A DNA stretch of 64,000 bases from Panagrolaimus kolymaensis. Taxonomy: Eukaryota; Nematoda; Chromadorea; Rhabditida; Panagrolaimidae. The notes below the pieces were generated by a model. The model had not been told where the DNA came from. It made no database searches and saw only the letters and a list, made by a program, of their open reading frames with translations. A program made the position numbers and the translations under genes. The stretch lies in NCBI GenBank assembly GCA_028622995.1, contig JAJQJQ010000045.1:2068518-2132517 (forward strand), given 5' to 3'. Shown one piece after another: positions 12,450 to 22,959 of this stretch. Within the stretch, counting starts at the first letter, position 1, and each line of letters opens with the position of its first letter.

Positions 12450-13266
12450 TTAATTAAGATTGCATGGCAAGATGTATCCGATTCTCTCTGAGCATATTTT
12501 CACACTTTAGCTTTGGCGCGCAAAAATCAAAGGGATTTTCAATAAAGAAAGCCCTAAGGAACCCAAAAGCATAGAGGCTTAGAATATCAACTATTATTCT
12601 AATTTTTTGGACAAGTAAATAGACTAACATAGAAACCTTAAATCAAAAAAAATTTGAATCAGTAAGCTATGTTACAAGTTTCACTCATTTTAAATGACTA
12701 ATGTTATTTTTTATGGAAAGGGTATATTGGGAATTGCAGTGAACACTATTAACTCGTAGAATGACAGGAGGATCTTTATAGCCTTTTAGTAATTTCCCTA
12801 TAGCCATATATAAAACATGATGACTGATAATTCACCGTTTGTTGCTATCGGCATCTATCTTCGTATTAACGATGACAGTGCATGATTGCTTAAACATAGG
12901 CTAAGAATTCTTTCATTCGTCTGGGGTTTGATAATGACTCTAATTGAACTCACTTTTCTAACTTTGGTTGATTAACCAATTCTAAACTAATGAACCATCA
13001 AATCATATATTCTCCTAAGATTTGCATATATTCTAATATTCCTACCCAAATCAAAGCTATGAGATAGATCATCATGTTTTGTCACCGTATATCGTTTTAA
13101 TATTATTATAATTTCTAATGTTATTCATAACTACTGTTCAAGCCTGAATAACTCGCTTAAAATGGGCGCGAAAAATGAGCGGGAACAATTTGCAGCGCCG
13201 AAAGGGATGTGTGAAAATATGCCCTCAAAAGTACTCGGATACATCTTGTCAGGCCACGTTAATTAA
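12450..13266. mobile_element. Degenerate inverted-repeat (MITE-like) element
   Basis: The left end (12450-~12530) and the reverse complement of the right end (~13180-13266) share TTAATTAA, AAGATGTATCCGA and GCATATTTTCACAC in the same order and similar spacing. The termini therefore form a diverged inverted repeat of about 75 bases around ~650 bases with no coding frame. This fits a non-autonomous DNA transposon; whether TTAA is a target duplication or part of the repeat cannot be settled here. Confidence 0.6.
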
Positions 13267-13397
13267 TTACTTTTATTTACAGTTCTGCCAATACTATTTG
13301 ACAGTTGTCTGGTTTTTGAAAATTCTAAAAATTTAAATATTTAAAAAAATTAAAAAATCGTCTAATTTCAACTTTTTAAAAATTTAAATACGTTATT
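13267..13397. other. Host flank left of array 1
   Basis: AT-rich DNA between the inverted-repeat element and the first rolling-circle unit. It ends in CGTTATT, directly followed by the unit's CCTCTAAACACAG terminus. Confidence 0.6.
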
Positions 13398-13774
13398 CCT
13401 CTAAACACAGAAAAATTTATGGGAGGTTCCCATCCTATTAAAGTGGTTAGTAACTATTTCAAAACTAATTATATATCATTATTTAATGCTATTTATCATA
13501 ATATCTTGGCTTTTTAACGATTAATTAGCATAATTTAAAGTTTTTCGCGAAAATCACAGTTTTTTGACTAAAACTTTTTTTCCATTCAATGGTTTAACTA
13601 TGAAACTAGGAGGTGCAGAACTTCAGAATATGACAAATTTGATTTTCCTTTTTATATTTTAACTAAAGTTATTGGGCTTAGAGAAAAGTTGGCCCCGTTT
13701 GCATTATTAAGGTACCATTTTTTTTTTTCAAAAATCGATGAAAAAATTTTGCAACATGCATTTTCCCTTCCTTT

Positions 13775-13857
13775 GTCGCACTTGCTCAGTGGTGGAAGGC
13801 GGTGTATTGAAAGGTTGATGGAAGTTCGAAACCGCGGAGATGTAAATAATTTTTTTG
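13775..13857 (+). ncRNA. tRNA-like Pol III promoter and possible transcript in unit 1
   Basis: An A box TTGCTCAGTGG (13782-13792, tRNA consensus TRGCNNAGTGG) is followed 31 bases later by a B box GTTCGAAAC (13824-13832, consensus GWTCRANNC). A run of eight T (13850-13857) could end a Pol III transcript. The context GCTCAGTGGTGGAAGGC resembles a tRNA D-arm, but the acceptor and T stems do not pair well, so this is tRNA-derived or tRNA-like and not a tRNA gene. The same structure occurs at +384 in every unit of both arrays. Confidence 0.55.
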
Positions 13858-14401
13858 AATATCTTTAACTATAAAATGGAGGGAAATATTATTAAAATAA
13901 TTTATGCTAATTTTATAACATAATTAGAATAATAAAAAAGCGATATTTATCGAAAAATTAGCATATTTTTAATGTTTTTGACCAAATTTGGGGTAATGTA
14001 TCTTTGGTTGATCGATCTTTTGGTGGATTTTCGATGGTTTTTGTGTTTATGGATTTTGGGTTTATGGATCTGTGAGTGGATTTTTATGGATTTTTACCGT
14101 TCTTTGAGTGGATTTAGAAAAATTCTTGGATTGATTTTGAATGATCCACGGGTTGATTTTTATGGATCTTCGGGTGGGTTATGATAGATCCTTCCGCGGA
14201 ATTTGAATGATCCTTGGGTGAATTTCCATGGATCTTTCAACTGTTTTCGGTGGATTTTCGTGGATATTTTGGTGGATATTAGGAGAGCTTCGGGTGGATA
14301 TTTGACTAAGGTAGATCGAACTTTTGGTTGATCGATCTTAGGGTGGATGTATCTTTAGGTGGATTTTTATGGATCTCTTTACTGTTTTGGGTGGATTTCT
14401 C

Positions 14402-14722
14402 GGTATCTTTGGGTTGATGGATCTTTGGGTTGATGGATCTTTGGGTTGATGGATCTTTGGGTTGATGGATCTTTGGGTGGATTTCTCGGTATCCTTGGGT
14501 TGATAGATCCTTGGGTTGATAGATCTTTGGGTTGATGGATCTTTGGGTTGATGGATCTTTGGGTGGATTTCTCGGTATCCTTGGGTTGATAGATCTTTGG
14601 GTTGATGGATCCTTGGGTTGATAGATCTTTGGGTTGATGGATCTTTGGGTTGATAGATCTTTGGGTTGATGGATCTTTGGGTTTATGGATCTTTGGGTTG
14701 ATGGATCTTTGGGTGGATGGAT
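14402..14722. repeat. 16-bp minisatellite inside unit 1
   Basis: Tandem copies of GGATCTTTGGGTTGAT and variants (AGATC, CCTTGGG) are broken into blocks by a GGTGGATTTCTCGGTATC spacer. Copy number differs between units and accounts for their length differences. Equivalent tracts sit before the GC-rich hairpin in all nine units. Confidence 0.9.
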
Positions 14723-14737
14723 GATAACTTCCACTTC

Positions 14738-14758
14738 AAGGGGCGCGAAGCGCCCCTT
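14738..14758. other. GC-rich perfect hairpin with T tail, unit 1
   Basis: A nine-base stem AAGGGGCGC/GCGCCCCTT closes a three-base GAA loop and is followed by more T. It ends 109 bases before the unit's 3' end and recurs at the same distance in the other units (for example 16240-16260). It is the most GC-rich spot in an AT-rich region. The autonomous element's 3' end (36493-36821) lacks it. Confidence 0.85.
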
Positions 14759-14867
14759 TTTTCATTCTCCTTACTACATATTTGGTATCAAAATGAAGAG
14801 CTCATTCTTATCTATTTTAATTTATATTTTTTTTTTAAAAACATATGTGGATCCCGTGTCACTGGTT

Positions 14868-16369
14868 CCTCTAAACACAGAAAAATTTATGGGAGGTTCC
14901 CATCCTATTAAAGTGGTTAGTAACTATTTCAAAACTAATTATATATCATTATTTAATGCTATTTATCATAATATCTTGGCTTTTTAACGATTAATTAGCA
15001 TAATTTAAAGTTTTTCGCGAAAATCACAGTTTTTTGACTAAAACTTTTTTTCCATTCAATGGTTTAACTATGAAACTAGGAGGTGCAGAACTTCAGAATA
15101 TGACAAATTTGATTTTCCTTTTTATATTTTAACTAAAGTTATTGGGCTTAGAGAAAAGTTGGCCCCGTTTGCATTATTAAGGTACCATTTTTTTTTTTCA
15201 AAAATCGATGAAAAAATTTTGCAACATGCATTTTCCCTTCCTTTGTCGCACTTGCTCAGTGGTGGAAGGCGGTGTATTGAAAGGTTGATGGAAGTTCGAA
15301 ACCGCGGAGATGTAAATAATTTTTTTGAATATCTTTAACTATAAAATGGAGGGAAATATTATTAAAATAATTTATGCTAATTTTATAACATAATTAGAAT
15401 AATAAAAAAGCGATATTTATCGAAAAATTAGCATATTTTTAATGTTTTTGACCAAATTTGGGGTAATGTATCTTTGGTTGATCGATCTTTTGGTGGATTT
15501 TCGATGGTTTTTGTGTTTATGGATTTTGGGTTTATGGATCTGTGAGTGGATTTTTATGGATTTTTACCGTTCTTTGAGTGGATTTAGAAAAATTCTTGGA
15601 TTGATTTTGAATGATCCACGGGTTGATTTTTATGGATCTTCGGGTGGGTTATGATAGATCCTTCCGCGGAATTTGAATGATCCTTGGGTGAATTTCCATG
15701 GATCTTTCAACTGTTTTCGGTGGATTTTCGTGGATATTTTGGTGGATATTAGGAGAGCTTCGGGTGGATATTTGACTAAGGTAGATCGAACTTTTGGTTG
15801 ATCGATCTTAGGGTGGATGTATCTTTATGTGGATTTTTATGGATCTCTTTACTGTTTTGGGTGGATTTCTCGGTATCTTTGGGTTGATGGATCTTTGGGT
15901 TGATGGATCTTTGGGTTGATGGATCTTTGGGTTGATGGATCTTTGGGTTGATGGATCTTTGGGTTGATGGATCTTTGGGTGGATTTCTCGGTATCCTTGG
16001 GTTGATAGATCCTTGGGTTGATAGATCTTTGGGTTGATGGATCTTTGGGTTGATGGATCTTTGGGTGGATTTCTCGGTATCCTTGGGTTGATAGATCTTT
16101 GGGTTGATGGATCCTTGGGTTGATAGATCTTTGGGTTGATGGATCTTTGGGTTGATAGATCTTTGGGTTGATGGATCTTTGGGTTTATGGATCTTTGGGT
16201 TGATGGATCTTTGGGTGGATGGATGATAACTTCCACTTCAAGGGGCGCGAAGCGCCCCTTTTTTCATTCTCCTTACTACATATTTGGTATCAAAATGAAG
16301 AGCTCATTCTTATCTATTTTAATTTATATTTTTTTTTTAAAAACATATGTGGATCCCGTGTCACTGGTT
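14868..16369 (+). mobile_element. Non-autonomous unit 2 of array 1 (1502 bp)
   Basis: Same termini and layout as unit 1 and nearly identical outside the minisatellite. It is 32 bases longer (two extra 16-mers in the first repeat block). It has ATCTTTATGTGG where unit 1 has ATCTTTAGGTGG. Confidence 0.8.
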
Positions 16370-17903
16370 CCTCTAAACACAGAAAAATTTATGGGAGGTT
16401 CCCATCCTATTAAAGTGGTTAGTAACTATTTCAAAACTAATTATATATCATTATTTAATGCTATTTATCATAATATCTTGGCTTTTTAACGATTAATTAG
16501 CATAATTTAAAGTTTTTCGCGAAAATCACAGTTTTTTGACTAAAACTTTTTTTCCATTCAATGGTTTAACTATGAAACTAGGAGGTGCAGAACTTCAGAA
16601 TATGACAAATTTGATTTTCCTTTTTATATTTTAACTAAAGTTATTGGGCTTAGAGAAAAGTTGGCCCCGTTTGCATTATTAAGGTACCATTTTTTTTTTT
16701 CAAAAATCGATGAAAAAATTTTGCAACATGCATTTTCCCTTCCTTTGTCGCACTTGCTCAGTGGTGGAAGGCGGTGTATTGAAAGGTTGATGGAAGTTCG
16801 AAACCGCGGAGATGTAAATAATTTTTTTGAATATCTTTAACTATAAAATGGAGGGAAATATTATTAAAATAATTTATGCTAATTTTATAACATAATTAGA
16901 ATAATAAAAAAGCGATATTTATCGAAAAATTAGCATATTTTTAATGTTTTTGACCAAATTTGGGGTAATGTATCTTTGGTTGATCGATCTTTTGGTGGAT
17001 TTTCGATGGTTTTTGTGTTTATGGATTTTGGGTTTATGGATCTGTGAGTGGATTTTTATGGATTTTTACCGTTCTTTGAGTGGATTTAGAAAAATTCTTG
17101 GATTGATTTTGAATGATCCACGGGTTGATTTTTATGGATCTTCGGGTGGGTTATGATAGATCCTTCCGCGGAATTTGAATGATCCTTGGGTGAATTTCCA
17201 TGGATCTTTCAACTGTTTTCGGTGGATTTTCGTGGATATTTTGGTGGATATTAGGAGAGCTTCGGGTGGATATTTGACTAAGGTAGATCGAACTTTTGGT
17301 TGATCGATCTTAGGGTGGATGTATCTTTATGTGGATTTTTATGGATCTCTTTACTGTTTTGGGTGGATTTCTCGGTATCTTTGGGTTGATGGATCTTTGG
17401 GTTGATGGATCTTTGGGTTGATGGATCTTTGGGTTGATGGATCTTTGGGTTGATGGATCTTTGGGTTGATGGATCTTTGGGTTGATGGATCTTTGGGTTG
17501 ATGGATCTTTGGGTGGATTTCTCGGTATCCTTGGGTTGATAGATCCTTGGGTTGATAGATCTTTGGGTTGATGGATCTTTGGGTTGATGGATCTTTGGGT
17601 GGATTTCTCGGTATCCTTGGGTTGATAGATCTTTGGGTTGATGGATCCTTGGGTTGATAGATCTTTGGGTTGATGGATCTTTGGGTTGATAGATCTTTGG
17701 GTTGATGGATCTTTGGGTTTATGGATCTTTGGGTTGATGGATCTTTGGGTGGATGGATGATAACTTCCACTTCAAGGGGCGCGAAGCGCCCCTTTTTTCA
17801 TTCTCCTTACTACATATTTGGTATCAAAATGAAGAGCTCATTCTTATCTATTTTAATTTATATTTTTTTTTTAAAAACATATGTGGATCCCGTGTCACTG
17901 GTT
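16370..17903 (+). mobile_element. Non-autonomous unit 3 of array 1 (1534 bp)
   Basis: Same termini and layout; 64 bases (four 16-mers) longer than unit 1. With units 1 and 2 it forms a 4506-base trimer that is repeated by units 4-6. Confidence 0.8.
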
Positions 17904-19373
17904 CCTCTAAACACAGAAAAATTTATGGGAGGTTCCCATCCTATTAAAGTGGTTAGTAACTATTTCAAAACTAATTATATATCATTATTTAATGCTATTT
18001 ATCATAATATCTTGGCTTTTTAACGATTAATTAGCATAATTTAAAGTTTTTCGCGAAAATCACAGTTTTTTGACTAAAACTTTTTTTCCATTCAATGGTT
18101 TAACTATGAAACTAGGAGGTGCAGAACTTCAGAATATGACAAATTTGATTTTCCTTTTTATATTTTAACTAAAGTTATTGGGCTTAGAGAAAAGTTGGCC
18201 CCGTTTGCATTATTAAGGTACCATTTTTTTTTTTCAAAAATCGATGAAAAAATTTTGCAACATGCATTTTCCCTTCCTTTGTCGCACTTGCTCAGTGGTG
18301 GAAGGCGGTGTATTGAAAGGTTGATGGAAGTTCGAAACCGCGGAGATGTAAATAATTTTTTTGAATATCTTTAACTATAAAATGGAGGGAAATATTATTA
18401 AAATAATTTATGCTAATTTTATAACATAATTAGAATAATAAAAAAGCGATATTTATCGAAAAATTAGCATATTTTTAATGTTTTTGACCAAATTTGGGGT
18501 AATGTATCTTTGGTTGATCGATCTTTTGGTGGATTTTCGATGGTTTTTGTGTTTATGGATTTTGGGTTTATGGATCTGTGAGTGGATTTTTATGGATTTT
18601 TACCGTTCTTTGAGTGGATTTAGAAAAATTCTTGGATTGATTTTGAATGATCCACGGGTTGATTTTTATGGATCTTCGGGTGGGTTATGATAGATCCTTC
18701 CGCGGAATTTGAATGATCCTTGGGTGAATTTCCATGGATCTTTCAACTGTTTTCGGTGGATTTTCGTGGATATTTTGGTGGATATTAGGAGAGCTTCGGG
18801 TGGATATTTGACTAAGGTAGATCGAACTTTTGGTTGATCGATCTTAGGGTGGATGTATCTTTAGGTGGATTTTTATGGATCTCTTTACTGTTTTGGGTGG
18901 ATTTCTCGGTATCTTTGGGTTGATGGATCTTTGGGTTGATGGATCTTTGGGTTGATGGATCTTTGGGTTGATGGATCTTTGGGTGGATTTCTCGGTATCC
19001 TTGGGTTGATAGATCCTTGGGTTGATAGATCTTTGGGTTGATGGATCTTTGGGTTGATGGATCTTTGGGTGGATTTCTCGGTATCCTTGGGTTGATAGAT
19101 CTTTGGGTTGATGGATCCTTGGGTTGATAGATCTTTGGGTTGATGGATCTTTGGGTTGATAGATCTTTGGGTTGATGGATCTTTGGGTTTATGGATCTTT
19201 GGGTTGATGGATCTTTGGGTGGATGGATGATAACTTCCACTTCAAGGGGCGCGAAGCGCCCCTTTTTTCATTCTCCTTACTACATATTTGGTATCAAAAT
19301 GAAGAGCTCATTCTTATCTATTTTAATTTATATTTTTTTTTTAAAAACATATGTGGATCCCGTGTCACTGGTT
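17904..19373 (+). mobile_element. Non-autonomous unit 4 of array 1 (1470 bp)
   Basis: Same length as unit 1, the same repeat block structure and the same diagnostic ATCTTTAGGTGG variant; it appears to be a copy of unit 1. Confidence 0.8.
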
Positions 19374-20875
19374 CCTCTAAACACAGAAAAATTTATGGGA
19401 GGTTCCCATCCTATTAAAGTGGTTAGTAACTATTTCAAAACTAATTATATATCATTATTTAATGCTATTTATCATAATATCTTGGCTTTTTAACGATTAA
19501 TTAGCATAATTTAAAGTTTTTCGCGAAAATCACAGTTTTTTGACTAAAACTTTTTTTCCATTCAATGGTTTAACTATGAAACTAGGAGGTGCAGAACTTC
19601 AGAATATGACAAATTTGATTTTCCTTTTTATATTTTAACTAAAGTTATTGGGCTTAGAGAAAAGTTGGCCCCGTTTGCATTATTAAGGTACCATTTTTTT
19701 TTTTCAAAAATCGATGAAAAAATTTTGCAACATGCATTTTCCCTTCCTTTGTCGCACTTGCTCAGTGGTGGAAGGCGGTGTATTGAAAGGTTGATGGAAG
19801 TTCGAAACCGCGGAGATGTAAATAATTTTTTTGAATATCTTTAACTATAAAATGGAGGGAAATATTATTAAAATAATTTATGCTAATTTTATAACATAAT
19901 TAGAATAATAAAAAAGCGATATTTATCGAAAAATTAGCATATTTTTAATGTTTTTGACCAAATTTGGGGTAATGTATCTTTGGTTGATCGATCTTTTGGT
20001 GGATTTTCGATGGTTTTTGTGTTTATGGATTTTGGGTTTATGGATCTGTGAGTGGATTTTTATGGATTTTTACCGTTCTTTGAGTGGATTTAGAAAAATT
20101 CTTGGATTGATTTTGAATGATCCACGGGTTGATTTTTATGGATCTTCGGGTGGGTTATGATAGATCCTTCCGCGGAATTTGAATGATCCTTGGGTGAATT
20201 TCCATGGATCTTTCAACTGTTTTCGGTGGATTTTCGTGGATATTTTGGTGGATATTAGGAGAGCTTCGGGTGGATATTTGACTAAGGTAGATCGAACTTT
20301 TGGTTGATCGATCTTAGGGTGGATGTATCTTTATGTGGATTTTTATGGATCTCTTTACTGTTTTGGGTGGATTTCTCGGTATCTTTGGGTTGATGGATCT
20401 TTGGGTTGATGGATCTTTGGGTTGATGGATCTTTGGGTTGATGGATCTTTGGGTTGATGGATCTTTGGGTTGATGGATCTTTGGGTGGATTTCTCGGTAT
20501 CCTTGGGTTGATAGATCCTTGGGTTGATAGATCTTTGGGTTGATGGATCTTTGGGTTGATGGATCTTTGGGTGGATTTCTCGGTATCCTTGGGTTGATAG
20601 ATCTTTGGGTTGATGGATCCTTGGGTTGATAGATCTTTGGGTTGATGGATCTTTGGGTTGATAGATCTTTGGGTTGATGGATCTTTGGGTTTATGGATCT
20701 TTGGGTTGATGGATCTTTGGGTGGATGGATGATAACTTCCACTTCAAGGGGCGCGAAGCGCCCCTTTTTTCATTCTCCTTACTACATATTTGGTATCAAA
20801 ATGAAGAGCTCATTCTTATCTATTTTAATTTATATTTTTTTTTTAAAAACATATGTGGATCCCGTGTCACTGGTT
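19374..20875 (+). mobile_element. Non-autonomous unit 5 of array 1 (1502 bp)
   Basis: Same length and repeat structure as unit 2, of which it appears to be a copy. Confidence 0.8.
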
Positions 20876-22393
20876 CCTCTAAACACAGAAAAATTTATGG
20901 GAGGTTCCCATCCTATTAAAGTGGTTAGTAACTATTTCAAAACTAATTATATATCATTATTTAATGCTATTTATCATAATATCTTGGCTTTTTAACGATT
21001 AATTAGCATAATTTAAAGTTTTTCGCGAAAATCACAGTTTTTTGACTAAAACTTTTTTTCCATTCAATGGTTTAACTATGAAACTAGGAGGTGCAGAACT
21101 TCAGAATATGACAAATTTGATTTTCCTTTTTATATTTTAACTAAAGTTATTGGGCTTAGAGAAAAGTTGGCCCCGTTTGCATTATTAAGGTACCATTTTT
21201 TTTTTTCAAAAATCGATGAAAAAATTTTGCAACATGCATTTTCCCTTCCTTTGTCGCACTTGCTCAGTGGTGGAAGGCGGTGTATTGAAAGGTTGATGGA
21301 AGTTCGAAACCGCGGAGATGTAAATAATTTTTTTGAATATCTTTAACTATAAAATGGAGGGAAATATTATTAAAATAATTTATGCTAATTTTATAACATA
21401 ATTAGAATAATAAAAAAGCGATATTTATCGAAAAATTAGCATATTTTTAATGTTTTTGACCAAATTTGGGGTAATGTATCTTTGGTTGATCGATCTTTTG
21501 GTGGATTTTCGATGGTTTTTGTGTTTATGGATTTTGGGTTTATGGATCTGTGAGTGGATTTTTATGGATTTTTACCGTTCTTTGAGTGGATTTAGAAAAA
21601 TTCTTGGATTGATTTTGAATGATCCACGGGTTGATTTTTATGGATCTTCGGGTGGGTTATGATAGATCCTTCCGCGGAATTTGAATGATCCTTGGGTGAA
21701 TTTCCATGGATCTTTCAACTGTTTTCGGTGGATTTTCGTGGATATTTTGGTGGATATTAGGAGAGCTTCGGGTGGATATTTGACTAAGGTAGATCGAACT
21801 TTTGGTTGATCGATCTTAGGGTGGATGTATCTTTATGTGGATTTTTATGGATCTCTTTACTGTTTTGGGTGGATTTCTCGGTATCTTTGGGTTGATGGAT
21901 CTTTGGGTTGATGGATCTTTGGGTTGATGGATCTTTGGGTTGATGGATCTTTGGGTTGATGGATCTTTGGGTTGATGGATCTTTGGGTTGATGGATCTTT
22001 GGGTGGATTTCTCGGTATCCTTGGGTTGATAGATCCTTGGGTTGATAGATCTTTGGGTTGATGGATCTTTGGGTTGATGGATCTTTGGGTGGATTTCTCG
22101 GTATCCTTGGGTTGATAGATCTTTGGGTTGATGGATCCTTGGGTTGATAGATCTTTGGGTTGATGGATCTTTGGGTTGATAGATCTTTGGGTTGATGGAT
22201 CTTTGGGTTTATGGATCTTTGGGTTGATGGATCTTTGGGTGGATGGATGATAACTTCCACTTCAAGGGGCGCGAAGCGCCCCTTTTTTCATTCTCCTTAC
22301 TACATATTTGGTATCAAAATGAAGAGCTCATTCTTATCTATTTTAATTTATATTTTTTTTTTAAAAACATATGTGGATCCCGTGTCACTGGTT
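20876..22393 (+). mobile_element. Non-autonomous unit 6 of array 1 (1518 bp)
   Basis: Matches unit 3 less one 16-mer. Its 3' end (CACTGGTT) abuts, with no spacer, the 5' end of the autonomous element at 22394. Its minisatellite structure equals that of array 2 unit 2. Confidence 0.8.
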
Positions 22394-22770
22394 CCTCTAA
22401 ACACAGAAAAATTTATGGGAGGTTCCCACAGGGTTAAGCCGGTTAGTAACTATCTCAAATATACTAATATATCATTATTTAATGTTTAAAATCATAATAT
22501 CTTGGCTTTTTAACAATTAATTAGCATAATTTAATGTTTTTCACGAAAATCACAGTATTTTGACTAAAACTTTTTTTCCTTCTTATCAAGCAACTATGAA
22601 ACTTTGTTATTGAAATCACCTAAGAATTTCGAATAAATTGAACCTTTTCGATTTTTAATATATTCATATTCATCATATAGAAAAACTGGCGTAATTGAAT
22701 TTTATAGGTACCAATATTTTTTTTTCAAAATCGAAGAAAATTTTTTGCAACATGCATTTTCCCTTCCTTT

Positions 22771-22853
22771 GTCGCATTTGCTCAGTGGTGGAAGGCGGTG
22801 GACTTGCGAATGGAAGAAAGTTCGAAACCCCGGAGATGTAAATAATTTTTTTG
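22771..22853 (+). ncRNA. tRNA-like Pol III promoter, autonomous copy 1
   Basis: A box TTGCTCAGTGG at 22778-22788, B box GTTCGAAAC at 22820-22828 and a T-run near 22846-22853. The offset from the element end (+384) and the A-B gap (31 bases) equal those in the units, although the 22 bases just before the B box differ (GACTTGCGAATGG-type here). It is read in the same direction as the transposase and sits ~2 kb upstream of it. Confidence 0.55.
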
Positions 22854-22959
22854 AATCTCTTTAACTATAAAATGGAGGGGAATATAGTTTAAGTTATTTA
22901 TGTTAATTTCTTGACTTATCAAAACTGCTAATTATAGAAAATTAGCACTTTTTAATTTT

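Larger units (their letters stand above)
13398..14867 (+). mobile_element. Non-autonomous Helitron/Helentron-like unit, array 1 unit 1 (1470 bp)
   Basis: The unit starts CCTCTAAACACAG and ends GTGTCACTGGTT, and the next unit starts at the following base. The 5' ~560 bases match the 5' end of the autonomous element (22394 onward). The last ~90 bases match its 3' end (36738-36821). The centre is replaced by GGATC-rich simple sequence and a 16-base minisatellite. It therefore has both termini and no transposase: a deletion-type non-autonomous copy. A central minisatellite is also a known trait of Helentron-derived elements such as Drosophila DINE-1. The open frames inside it are products of the repeat and are not called as genes. 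Confidence 0.8.

Noticed and set aside
14402..14722. CRISPR-like pattern of short repeats
   Set aside because: Repeats are directly adjacent 16-mers without unique spacers, in a eukaryotic transposon; this is a minisatellite.
14306..14734. Long minus-strand frames (124-158 codons, PKDPSTQRSINPK repeats) in every array unit
   Set aside because: A 16-base repeat without stop codons yields open frames in several phases; lengths change with repeat number, the frame shifts its C-terminus with each 16-base step, and there is no plausible start context or splice logic.
14738..14764. Rho-independent terminator
   Set aside because: The GC hairpin plus T-run looks like one, but the genome is eukaryotic and the structure sits inside a transposon unit; it is reported as a hairpin only.
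13972..14987. Plus-strand frames of 64-100 codons repeated in each unit
   Set aside because: They lie in noncoding conserved ends of the element and are not preserved as frames in the autonomous 5' and 3' regions; their repetition only reflects unit repetition.
22778..22828. Genuine tRNA gene
   Set aside because: A and B boxes and spacing fit, but acceptor and T stems do not pair properly and the anticodon region differs between copies, so it is called tRNA-like only.
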